DNA of 64,000 nt from Chryseolinea sp. H1M3-3 (GTDB lineage Bacteria; Bacteroidota; Bacteroidia; Cytophagales; Cyclobacteriaceae), in the NCBI RefSeq assembly GCF_029360725.1, contig NZ_JARKMY010000009.1, positions 248,001 through 312,000 on the forward strand. Direction: 5' to 3'. Positions 19,244-27,878 of this stretch are shown here, piece by piece. A program made the position numbers and the translations under genes. How positions within the stretch are numbered: the stretch's first letter is position 1; the number at the start of each line of letters is the position of its first letter. The notes under the pieces were generated by a model. It saw nothing but the letters and a program-made list of their open reading frames with translations. It did no database searches and was not told the DNA's origin.

Positions 19244-20194
19244 ATGACCAACGAAAAAACCTTTGATGTTATTATTATTGGCGGAAGTTACGCCGGATTA
19301 TCAGCCGGCATGGCGCTGGGTCGCGCATTACGAAAAGTAATAATTATTGATAGTGGGAAACCCTGTAACGTCCAGACGCCACACTCGCACAACTTCATCA
19401 CTCAGGATGGAAAAACGCCAAAGGAAATTTCCTCACTTGCCAAACAGCAAGTTGGAGCGTATAAAACGGTAACATTTTATGATGGTCTTGCCATCAGCAG
19501 CACAAAGACGACAAATGGATTTGAAGTCAAAACGCAGTCAGGGGATACTTTCACAGGCAAGAAAATAATTCTTGCAACTGGTATTAAAGATATTCTTCCC
19601 GAGATCAAGGGCGCTGCGGAGTGTTGGGGAATATCCATGATCCATTGTCCCTATTGTCACGGTTACGAATACAGGAATGAAAAGACAGGGATTCTTGCCA
19701 ATGGAGAATCAGCTTTTGAACTCGCCAAGTTGATTTCCAATTGGACTAAAAATTTAACAGTTTTTACAAATGGAAAATCAACTTTAACAAAAGATCAATC
19801 CGAGATCATTAGCAGAAAGAACGTTGAAATTAATGAAAACGAAATTCATAGTTTCGGTCATAATGATGGGCAGATCGAAAATATTCAATTTAAAGATACA
19901 TCGACTATTTCCGTCAAAGCCATTTATGCCCGTCCTTCATTCATCCAACATAGCGGCATACCGAAAGCGCTAGGCTGTGAGCTAACGGAACACGGACTTA
20001 TAAAAGTAGATATGCTGCAAAAAACTTCGGTTCCGGGAGTCTTTGCCGGCGGAGATAATGCTACGTTAATGCGTTCGGTTGCTTCAGCAGTATTTACAGG
20101 GTCGATGGCGGGTGCTGCAGTCAATAGAGAATTGATTGATGATGAATTTAACTCAATGATGGTGGAACCAGAAAAGGAAAAAGCATTGATTTAA
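19244..20194 (+). CDS. NAD(P)/FAD-dependent oxidoreductase, thioredoxin reductase-like
   Basis: FAD-binding DVIIIGGSYAGLSAGMALGR at residues about 9-28, the CPYCHGYE motif (CxxC) in the middle, and VPGVFAGGDNA near the C-terminus show the thioredoxin reductase-like fold. The CPYC motif differs from the CATC usual in thioredoxin reductases, and the NADPH-domain GxGxxA motif is weak (ILANGESAFE), so the true partner may not be thioredoxin. Length 316 is typical. It is flanked by non-coding DNA on both sides. Confidence 0.85.
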   Translation: MTNEKTFDVIIIGGSYAGLSAGMALGRALRKVIIIDSGKPCNVQTPHSHNFITQDGKTPKEISSLAKQQVGAYKTVTFYDGLAISSTKTTNGFEVKTQSGDTFTGKKIILATGIKDILPEIKGAAECWGISMIHCPYCHGYEYRNEKTGILANGESAFELAKLISNWTKNLTVFTNGKSTLTKDQSEIISRKNVEINENEIHSFGHNDGQIENIQFKDTSTISVKAIYARPSFIQHSGIPKALGCELTEHGLIKVDMLQKTSVPGVFAGGDNATLMRSVASAVFTGSMAGAAVNRELIDDEFNSMMVEPEKEKALI

Positions 20195-20220
20195 GGTAGA
20201 ATAGGGCTGACGTTATAATG

Positions 20221-20306
20221 GAATAAAACTTCCCGGCTGGATTTCTTCATGCATCACGCAAGTCCGGTATGGACGATATATCGCTAGAAAATCAACCGAC
20301 ATTCGA
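20221..20306 (+). repeat. REP-like intergenic repeat, copy 1
   Basis: Shares with the copy at 20495 the order: GAATAAA-ACTTCCC, TGCA-CAC-CAAGTCC, GATATATCGCTAGAAAATCA and ATTCG. It lacks the final TCCC-GTTA-GGGA mini-hairpin seen in copy 2. The style (short TCCC/GGGA palindromes in intergenic DNA) recalls REP sequences mobilised by Y1-type REP-associated transposases, but no such transposase is in the window. Confidence 0.6.
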
Positions 20307-20494
20307 ACCAATATATAATTTGCCATTAAATAGGAGCAATTGCCTTTTGCTATGTTATATCATGCCTACGGCACTCCGATAAAATCTTCAATCGAGTGCT
20401 ACCGATATTCAATGCCTAACGGCCGCGTAAATGCATTCAATTGATCAAACGCTACAGCGAAAATTGATAAGCGCGATGCGATAGAATAGATAGT

Positions 20495-20606
20495 GAATAA
20501 ACTTCCCTGCTGATTCTACATGCACCACACAAGTCCCGGCAGGATGATATATCGCTAGAAAATCAATAGAAATTCGAGACAAATCCCGTTAGGGATGGCA
20601 TATAAT
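20495..20606 (+). repeat. REP-like intergenic repeat, copy 2
   Basis: The more complete copy. After the block shared with copy 1 (to 20576) it ends with a mini-hairpin TCCC-GTTA-GGGA at 20584-20595 and TGGCATATAAT. An imperfect hairpin AGTCCCGGCAGGA lies at about 20532-20543. The copies are direct repeats about 275 bases apart. Confidence 0.6.
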
Positions 20607-21206
20607 CTTTCTATTACAGTTTTTGCTAGTCAAGCATGAGAAGAGAATTGATTCTCAGCCAATGGACTTTCGAACCAGCAGGACGATTCCTAGAAAGAAA
20701 TCCTTCCTGTCCTCGGGATCCGGCAATTTGGATTACACACTTTGTAGATAAGCCCACTTTGATTATTGACTATGTCTATAAACTGTTGATCCATATCATA
20801 ATAGTCGAAGCTTTAGTCTTCGCAGCGCCGGAAAACTTACAAGAAAGTCAGAAATTGTTTAGTTGTTTTTTAGGTTCGCCGGGACACCACAGACCGGAAT
20901 GTGAGGTTTCATTGCTTAGGTCTCTTTTTCTGAACTTCAAACATTTAGTCTGACCTGCAAAAGGAAAACGTCACAGATTTAGCGTTTTAAAATATTGCTC
21001 CAGGGACATCATCCTTCTTATGCAACTATTTTACCCGCTATTGCAACATTATTCGGCCAAAATTAAAGGTAGTCTCTTCCAATTCTTACGTTCAAATCCT
21101 CGACAAAAGCTGAAGGTGATGCATTGCGCAAGTATCAATTAGCGATTTTTTTTAACGGATGGAAGTTTTCCCTTCCGACTATGGATGCTTTTAAACAAGG
21201 CTTGAG

Positions 21207-22055
21207 ATGAAAAAAATTACTATCCACGCCTCTGACGGATATCCGCTAAGCGCATTGTTTGGTGAGCCTGACAAAAACCCGATGGGAACAATCGTCATTA
21301 GTTCCGCAACAGGAATACGAAAGGAATTCTATATTAACTTCGCGCAATTTCTTGTAACCCAGGGGTACCGGGTCTTGCTCTATGACTATCGTGGTATTGG
21401 GGAATCGGCGCCAGCCGACATGAAAACCTCCACGATTTACATGCACGAATGGGGCACGCAAGATATGAATGCGGTTATCAATCACCTCGTGATCAAACAA
21501 GGTTACTCGGGGATTATATGGCTGGGGCACAGTATCGGCGGCCAATTGGTTGGATTAATTGAAAATAAGCATCATGTACGCAAAGTAATTGCTATTAATG
21601 CTGCAGTGGGCTATTGGGGATATTTCCCATATCCGATGAGAATGGTAGTGTGGCTACTGTGGCATGTCATAGGCCCTCTGCTCATTAAAGTTTATGGCTA
21701 TGGGACGATGACTAAAATCGGATGGGGTGAAAATCTTCCACGCAATGCAATCCTGGAATGGAGGTCCTGGTGCCTTAGTAAAACGTACTACATGGATTTT
21801 CTAAAAAACAAGATTAAATCAGACCGGTTCTATGACTTCACCATTCCGATCACTGCGATTTATACGAGCGACGATTATATTGCTAACGACAAGACTGCAC
21901 CGCTCATGGTGCAATTCTTTCCGAACGCACCCTGGAGACTTATTAAACTTGAAGTTGATCAGTATACCGAACACAAAGTTGGTCATACTGGAATTTTTCG
22001 AAAGCGGTTTGAAAAGGTGCTTTGGCCTTGGCTCCTGCGAATTATTCAAGGTTAA
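21207..22055 (+). CDS. Alpha/beta hydrolase (serine aminopeptidase / lysophospholipase-like, COG4757 type)
   Basis: A 282-residue protein with the order MKKITIHASDGYPLSALFG, YDYRGIGESAP, and the nucleophile elbow WLGHSIGGQLVG (GHSIG, Ser about residue 111). A candidate catalytic Asp lies in IYTSDDYIAND and a His in KVGHTGIF near the C-terminus. No signal peptide, so it is probably cytosolic or peripheral. The middle (WLLWHVIGPLLIKVYG) is a hydrophobic lid-like segment, suggesting a lipid-like substrate. Substrate unknown. Confidence 0.85.
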   Translation: MKKITIHASDGYPLSALFGEPDKNPMGTIVISSATGIRKEFYINFAQFLVTQGYRVLLYDYRGIGESAPADMKTSTIYMHEWGTQDMNAVINHLVIKQGYSGIIWLGHSIGGQLVGLIENKHHVRKVIAINAAVGYWGYFPYPMRMVVWLLWHVIGPLLIKVYGYGTMTKIGWGENLPRNAILEWRSWCLSKTYYMDFLKNKIKSDRFYDFTIPITAIYTSDDYIANDKTAPLMVQFFPNAPWRLIKLEVDQYTEHKVGHTGIFRKRFEKVLWPWLLRIIQG

Positions 22056-22147
22056 ATAATTGATGAGCATAAAGTAAACGTTAACATAATCTCCGGAAAA
22101 ACAACTTGTTATCGAAACATATCGTACTAATGGATTTACCGTGTTGC

Positions 22148-24895
22148 ATGACTAAAACCTGTTTCGTATTTCTTTGTTACCTGTTCCTATCCAGTGCTTT
22201 TGCGCAGGCCCAACTCCAAGATACCCTGCTGCAGCAACTTGAACATCATCCAGAAATTGACACCGTCCATATTAATTTGCTGAACGCATTGAGTCACCAG
22301 AACCAATGGAAGGATTTCAATAAATCCCTTGTCTATGCCACGGAGGCACTAAAGTATGCGGAACAGTTATCCTTTGAGTCGGGTATCGCGCAAGCTTATA
22401 ACCGGCAGGCACATTGTTATTGGGCGTTGGGTGACAGCGATCGGGCGATAGAAAAAGCGTTGCATGCTGTTGCTGTTGCCGAACGTTCTGGACTCACCAA
22501 CGTGCTCGGCGAAGCTTATAGAACCTTAGCAATGTGTTATCGCGATCAGCAGGAACTGGCGAAAGCTGTCGCTTATATACGACACGCCGAGGCGCTGGCT
22601 ACGCAAAAAAAAAATTGGGACTTGCTGGCCAGGGTCTTCAATCTTGCTGGTGTCATAGCGCATTCGCGCGCACAATATGACAGTGCATTAATATATTATA
22701 ATAAATCTTTGCAGGTAACTTCAGAGCATGCAATCACAACCTTTCACGTATCGCAGGCACTATCGAATATGGGTGAAGTCTATTTAAGAAATGATCCGGA
22801 AAAAGCGCTCGGCTATTTTAACCGCGCCTTGGCTAGTGCGAAGGAAACACAGAATCGCTCAGCGGAAGCCGGAATACTTGCAGACGTCGGCAGAGCGCTC
22901 CTTAGGTTAAAGAAATATGCTGAAGCAGAACGTTACTTAAATCAATCGTTAGTATTGGCACGCACCCTTGGCCTTAAACGTGTAATCCGGCATGTTTATC
23001 TTGCGCTTACAGACCTAAAAATAACTGGAGGTAAAACAACAGACGCTTTAAATTACATGCAGGCATATTATGATGTACGCGATAGCCTGCTCAATGGATC
23101 TAAGACGAGACAAATTGTAGAACTGGAAACACGTTTCGAAAAGGAAAAGCAGGAGCAAAAAATTCAGTTGCTTGAACAGGAAAAAAGAATCCAAAGCCTG
23201 TGGCAAAATGTTCTGATCGTAGGATCAATGTTGCTCGTAATTGCCCTCGTAATAATTTACCGGCTGCAGCAATTACGATCCTCGAAATCCCGGCAGCTTC
23301 TGGAAGCCCAGCAGGCATTAAATAATAAATTAAAGGAAACTGATGCACTCAAATCGAAATTCTTTGCGAATCTTTCTCATGAATTTCGTACCCCCCTTAC
23401 ATTGATTCTTAGTCCCGTAGAAGAACAACTCCGAAATTTCAGCTTGCCCGAATCTGAACGGAAAAAACTGACCGTGATACAACGGAATGCCCACCGCCTT
23501 TTGGATTTGGTGAATCAGTTGCTCGATCTTTCCAAATTGGAAGCAGGCAAAATGGAGCTTTCCATCCATTATCGTAACCTTTCAAAATATCTTCATGTTT
23601 TGATCTCATCATTTGATTCGCTTGCCGAGCATAAACAGATCGATTTTATCAAAAATATTTCCACGTACGAAACACCCGTTGGCTTTGATGCAGATAAGAT
23701 TGAGAAAATTGTTAGCAATATCCTTTTCAATGCGTTCAAGTTTACGCCGGCTGGAGGCCAGGTGATTTTTTCAATGCATGTCTTCGCCGAGGAGAATGAA
23801 GTTGTGATGACGGTAGCTGACACCGGTAAAGGAATACCAACGGAAGAACACGCTAACGTATTCTCACCATTTTATCAATTGAAGCCGGAAGAAGAAAATC
23901 ATCCGGGGACTGGATTGGGCCTATCATTGGTTCACGAATTGGTTAAGTTATACGAGGGCACAATTGAATTGACAAGTGAGGTGAATAAAGGTACTTGTAT
24001 TGTCGTGACGCTGCCTCTCTTTCCGATGGAGAATGCGGTTGAATTCCCGATAGAAGAAAAAGACTCACAGCATGATGTTCGACAGGCGTTTGAGCCAACC
24101 GAAGCGTCGGTCCCCTCGACGATTGCTGAAATTGAGCTCTACAACACCATCCTGGTCGTGGAGGATAATACCGAACTGCGGAATTTCATTATATCGGGAT
24201 TTGAAAACCAGTTTGCCATTTTATCAGCGGTAGATGGTGAAGAAGGCGTTGCCTTGGCACTGGAGCATATACCTGATGTAATCATTTCTGATGTTATGAT
24301 GCCAAGAATGAACGGTCTGGATCTTATAAGCCGAATCCGGAAAGATGAACGTACGAGTCATATACCTGTTGTTCTGCTTACTGCTAAGGTGGACGATCAA
24401 TCAAAACTGGAAGGATTAAAAACCGGTGCTGATGAATATCTGGCCAAGCCTTTCCTGATGGAGGAACTTCAAGTAAGGGTAAATAATGTCATCGAACAAC
24501 GCAAACGGCTGGCCATAAAGTTAAAGCAAGATTTTGCAGATGAACAGGTCTCAACTGCTGACATAAAGGAGCCGTCACTAGATGAAAAATTTATTGCGAA
24601 AGTTAGGAGTATAGTGGAAGCAAATATCGGCAATTCATTTTTTAGCGTTGAAATGCTCGCTGCCGAAATGAATCTCAGCAGGGCACAACTGTTTCGTAAA
24701 CTTAAGGCTTTGATCAACACGTCCCCAAGCGAATATATCCATGACCTGCGCCTGCAACGGGCTGCGAAATTGATCCGCGCAAAAGCTGACAACGTTGCGC
24801 AGATCGGGTATGCGGTTGGGTTTAATGAACAATCATATTTTGCAAAACGCTTCCGGAAAAAGTATGGCGTCTCCCCCACTGAATATGCACGATGA
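22148..24895 (+). CDS. Hybrid two-component regulator: periplasmic TPR sensor, kinase, receiver and AraC output in one protein
   Basis: I start at ATG 22148 because it gives a clean signal peptide (TKTCFVFLCYLFLSSAFAQA); ATG 22130 and TTG 22106 are alternatives. Order, by residue from this start: TPR repeats about 30-320, a transmembrane helix about 352-371 (VLIVGSMLLVIALVIIY), a coiled segment, HisKA with the phosphorylated His in NLSHEFRTPL at residue 411, HATPase with DTGKGI and GTGLGLSL, a receiver domain with phospho-Asp in ISDVMMPRMN at 715, and a C-terminal AraC helix-turn-helix. This is the Bacteroidota hybrid two-component type, with TPRs where polysaccharide sensors often carry beta-propellers. 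Target genes unknown; no obvious transport cluster is adjacent. Confidence 0.92.
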   Translation: MTKTCFVFLCYLFLSSAFAQAQLQDTLLQQLEHHPEIDTVHINLLNALSHQNQWKDFNKSLVYATEALKYAEQLSFESGIAQAYNRQAHCYWALGDSDRAIEKALHAVAVAERSGLTNVLGEAYRTLAMCYRDQQELAKAVAYIRHAEALATQKKNWDLLARVFNLAGVIAHSRAQYDSALIYYNKSLQVTSEHAITTFHVSQALSNMGEVYLRNDPEKALGYFNRALASAKETQNRSAEAGILADVGRALLRLKKYAEAERYLNQSLVLARTLGLKRVIRHVYLALTDLKITGGKTTDALNYMQAYYDVRDSLLNGSKTRQIVELETRFEKEKQEQKIQLLEQEKRIQSLWQNVLIVGSMLLVIALVIIYRLQQLRSSKSRQLLEAQQALNNKLKETDALKSKFFANLSHEFRTPLTLILSPVEEQLRNFSLPESERKKLTVIQRNAHRLLDLVNQLLDLSKLEAGKMELSIHYRNLSKYLHVLISSFDSLAEHKQIDFIKNISTYETPVGFDADKIEKIVSNILFNAFKFTPAGGQVIFSMHVFAEENEVVMTVADTGKGIPTEEHANVFSPFYQLKPEEENHPGTGLGLSLVHELVKLYEGTIELTSEVNKGTCIVVTLPLFPMENAVEFPIEEKDSQHDVRQAFEPTEASVPSTIAEIELYNTILVVEDNTELRNFIISGFENQFAILSAVDGEEGVALALEHIPDVIISDVMMPRMNGLDLISRIRKDERTSHIPVVLLTAKVDDQSKLEGLKTGADEYLAKPFLMEELQVRVNNVIEQRKRLAIKLKQDFADEQVSTADIKEPSLDEKFIAKVRSIVEANIGNSFFSVEMLAAEMNLSRAQLFRKLKALINTSPSEYIHDLRLQRAAKLIRAKADNVAQIGYAVGFNEQSYFAKRFRKKYGVSPTEYAR

Positions 24896-25193
24896 AGTTT
24901 TTGCAACGACAATACCGGGATTGGTAACAATTGTTCAAGCATCATTCGTAATTGAGGTGTCACCTTTGTCATGACAAAACAACACGAGTATGGATAGCCA
25001 CAAAACAACCCCTGCACTAAGCGCCACCTTGAGGAATCTTATGACCAGACTATTCCTTCGCCCTTTACAAGACTCGGTATTATTTTTATTTCACCTTAGT
25101 CGCATTCGAAACGATGATTTTTATTATTGGTGACTTATTCTTAATCCGTGACTTTACGTTGGTTCCGGTTTCTTTGCGTTTATTGAAACTTCA
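24896..25193. other. Intergenic sequence before the repeat array
   Basis: About 300 bases after the hybrid regulator with no gene, terminator or promoter that I can support. Confidence 0.5.
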
Positions 25194-25251
25194 CCGTTGT
25201 TGATCTGCTCACAGTCTTACCCGCAAGGCCAATGGATCAGTGAAGTATACG
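25194..25251 (+). repeat. Diverged head copy of the palindromic repeat family
   Basis: CCGTTGTTGATCT near 25194, then AAGGCC and GAAGTATACG (25242-25251). The first part resembles the reverse complement of the B end of the array (26051-26107), and GAAGTATACG is the exact inverted match of CGTATACTTC at 26118-26127. It may be the left boundary of the whole element. Confidence 0.4.
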
Positions 25252-25283
25252 TTGTCGGGGAAGCCAGCAAGTAAGTAAAACGT

Positions 25284-26022
25284 CGCCGTTGTTGGTGTTG
25301 TGCGGAGCCTGGTGCGTGAGCTCCACCAACAACCGCACACACTAGGATGACAGACTTTAACGTAGTACGGTTCAAAAATTTGACGCAACGCCTGTTTGTT
25401 CTTCTATTAATTTTCAATCACATTCGTCTTCGCCGTTGTTGGTGTAGTGCGGAGCCTGGTGCATGAGCTCCACCAACAACCGCACACACTAGGATGACAG
25501 ACTTTAATATAGTACGGTTCAAAAATTTGACGCAACGCCTGTTTGTTCTTCCATTTAATTTTCAATCACATTCGTCTTCGCCGTTGTTGGTGTAGTGCGG
25601 AGCCAGTGCGTGAGCTCCACCAACAAACGCACACGCTCGGATGACAGACTTTAACATAGTACGGTTCAAAAATTTTGACGCAACACCTATTTGTTCTTCC
25701 ATTTAATTTTCAATCACATTCGTCTTCGCCGTTGTTGGTGTTGTGCGGAGCCTAGTGCGTGAGCTCCACCAACAACCGCACACACTAGGATGACAGACTT
25801 TAACATAGTACGGTTCAAAAATTTTGACGCAATGCCTATTTGTTCTTCCATTTAATTTTCAATCACATTCGTCTTCGCCGTTGTTGGTGTTGTGCGGAGC
25901 CTGGTGCGTGAGCTCCACCAACAACCGCACACACTAGGATGACAGACTTTAACGTAGTACGGTTCAAAAATTTGACGCAACGCCTATTTGTTCTTCCATT
26001 TAATTTTCAATCACATTCGTCT
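25284..26022 (+). repeat. Tandem array of five ~148-bp palindromic repeat units (unit A plus spacer)
   Basis: Units begin at 25284, 25431, 25579, 25727 and 25876 (periods 147, 148, 148 and 149). Each starts with a hairpin: GTTGTTGGTG pairs with CACCAACAAC, with an inner stem GGAGC/GCTCC; then follow about 90 bases of conserved spacer containing GGATGACAGACTTTAA, TAGTACGGTTCAAAAA, GACGCAA and TTTAATTTTCAATCACATTC. Units differ by only a few substitutions and one-base gaps. There is no variable spacer, so it is not a CRISPR array, and no reading frame is conserved across units. Confidence 0.92.
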
Positions 26023-26050
26023 GAATACTGTCGAAACCTGTTATCAGCTT

Positions 26051-26107
26051 GCGTGCGGTTGTTGGTCAGACGCGCACGGCCTTACGCACAAGACCAACAA
26101 CGGCGTG
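26051..26107 (-). repeat. Terminal B hairpin of the repeat element
   Basis: GCGTGCGGTTGTTGGTC pairs with GACCAACAACGGCGTG. Read on the other strand its ends match those of unit A (CGCCGTTGTTGGT ... ACCAACAACCGCAC), so B is an inverted, diverged copy of the A hairpin and closes the array. A homologous B follows a single A unit at 37845-37902. Confidence 0.8.
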
Positions 26108-26175
26108 GGATACAGTGCGTATACTTCGCCGGTGAAACATTCATTAAGAAATTGAAATGAGCGTGGGTATCAATT

Positions 26176-27759
26176 TCAGACTCCCTTCAACTTTGCAGTG
26201 GCTTGTTTGATCCCATTGACCGCATTCAGGCGCCCAGCATGGCGTTCTAAATCAGCCTCGTAGGCTTCAAGCGCATTTCGATAATCTTTCAGCTCCATGT
26301 AAAGATCTCCCAAAAGTTCTCTGGCCGGAACGACTTCACCTGGCGTTACGGGATGCTTCTCAGTAGCATCTTCCATGTCAGCTGCTTCTGTCATCAGGCG
26401 AATGGCTTCATCACGATCACCCCGGGAAAATGCTAACCACGCTTCCGATGCTTTGATTTGGATTTGTACCTGGTTTGCTTCGTATGTTTTTTTATTTTCA
26501 ACCAGCATGGCATGGTTTGCTTTTAAACTATCCAGAGCAGCAATTGCATCTTCATTCCGATGCAGATGGACGGCACCTAAAAGTTTTCCAAAAAAAATCA
26601 GTGACCTCTCCCATGGATAATTCTTCCATGGAAAATCATGCGGTTTTAATTCCAATGCTAATACCGCCGGCCAGTCTTTGCGTTCCAGCGCATAACGCGT
26701 AGGTGCTGCGGCCATGGTATACGCAACCTTATTGTTAAAAGGAAAAACGACCTGCATCGACTGCAGGTAATCCAATTGTTCTTTTGCCTTATCATACTTT
26801 CCTTCCTGCAGATAAGCATAAACAAGGTAGTCCAGTCCATGGATTTCTTCATCCCAATGACCTTGCATGCCGGCATTCTCCGCGTAACATTTTGCTGCGG
26901 TCATAGAGTTGATGTTGGACTGCGCAGACTCCTCCCACAGACCCAGCCTTGTAAAAATATGAGAGGGCATATGCAACGCATGGGCTGATGACGAGGCAAT
27001 TGAGGCATACTTTCGTGCTGCCGGCAAGCCCATTTCGGCAAGTTCAGGGTAATCGTAAATATGAATGAGATAGTGTGCAATCCCTGGATGATCAGGTTGA
27101 CTGGCGAAAATCGAATTCAATATTTCTCCAGCTTTGCGTTGTTTTACAAATGTTTTGTCCGTCGGATCCGATGCTGCGCGCAATGCTAATGCATAAAATA
27201 TTGCGGCTTCCGTATCTGCCGGATACTTTTGATAAATCTTCTCGGCAGCTTTTTCAAACTTTTGAAGGCGACTGGCATGGCTAACGTTACTCCAGTCGTC
27301 ATATAAAGTTGCAGCCGCTTCGAGATATTCGGACTCGCGGTTATCACCACCTCCTAATGAACGCGCAACCGAGATTGACTTCGACCCCTTCTCTAATTCA
27401 TCTTTGGTTGGTGGAGCCCATAAAGGGTGAAAGTTGCTCATGGCTACACCCCAATATGCCATCAGGCACTCGGGATCCTCATCGATGACTTTCGCAAAAA
27501 CCTTTTCGGCTTCGGCGTATTCAAACGAATGAAGCAACGCTGTGGCTAGATTAAAGTTTGCCTGCACTTTTTGCGCGCATGACTGGCCAAAGTCCACTTT
27601 ACCGAACTTGGCTTGCTCAGCGCCGCACAGCGCTATATCGCCACTTAACAGATTGAGCGACTTCAGCTCACTCCTCAACTGGGTTTGATCCCTTTTCTCC
27701 TGACAGGAACTGATCAGGAGAATGGAAGCAACATATAATATTTGGAGGTGAAATTTCAT
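26176..27759 (-). CDS. Exported TPR-repeat lipoprotein
   Basis: The signal ILYVASILLISSCQEK ends in a lipobox (LISSC), so the mature protein should be lipid-anchored at Cys about 19. The rest is tetratricopeptide-like helical repeats: FEYAEAEKVFAKVIDEDPECLMAY near residue 80, others around 180-300, and a C-terminal pair including EVVPARELLGDLYMELKDYRNALEAYEADLERH, with NALEAYEADL typical of TPR. The middle contains HYLIHIYDYPELAEMG and HALHMPSHIFTRLGLWEES, recognisable from a widespread TPR protein group, but no enzyme motif is visible. Probably a scaffold or binding protein. Confidence 0.85.
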   Translation of the reverse strand: MKFHLQILYVASILLISSCQEKRDQTQLRSELKSLNLLSGDIALCGAEQAKFGKVDFGQSCAQKVQANFNLATALLHSFEYAEAEKVFAKVIDEDPECLMAYWGVAMSNFHPLWAPPTKDELEKGSKSISVARSLGGGDNRESEYLEAAATLYDDWSNVSHASRLQKFEKAAEKIYQKYPADTEAAIFYALALRAASDPTDKTFVKQRKAGEILNSIFASQPDHPGIAHYLIHIYDYPELAEMGLPAARKYASIASSSAHALHMPSHIFTRLGLWEESAQSNINSMTAAKCYAENAGMQGHWDEEIHGLDYLVYAYLQEGKYDKAKEQLDYLQSMQVVFPFNNKVAYTMAAAPTRYALERKDWPAVLALELKPHDFPWKNYPWERSLIFFGKLLGAVHLHRNEDAIAALDSLKANHAMLVENKKTYEANQVQIQIKASEAWLAFSRGDRDEAIRLMTEAADMEDATEKHPVTPGEVVPARELLGDLYMELKDYRNALEAYEADLERHAGRLNAVNGIKQATAKLKGV

Positions 27760-27878
27760 ACAAGTTTAGGTTAATGAAAATCGTCGGAATGGAATTCACC
27801 GATATAATAAAGGTATGGGAATAAGAAGCAATAAGCAATCCATGCCATTCGAACCTTTTCACTGAAAACTTGATGGCC

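Larger units (their letters stand above)
20195..21206. other. 1-kb intergenic region without convincing genes
   Basis: It contains two diverged copies of a REP-like unit (listed separately) and AT-rich unassigned sequence. An open frame of about 105 codons at 20636-20953 has no recognisable features and odd composition (many Cys, His and Pro), so I do not call it. The last 200 bases before 21207 hold no clear promoter. Confidence 0.6.

Noticed and set aside
20636-20953. 105-codon open frame
   Set aside because: No domain, unusual composition, lies in repeat-rich non-coding DNA.
25284-26107. CRISPR array
   Set aside because: Units are 148 bp and fully conserved, without unique spacers, and no cas gene is near.
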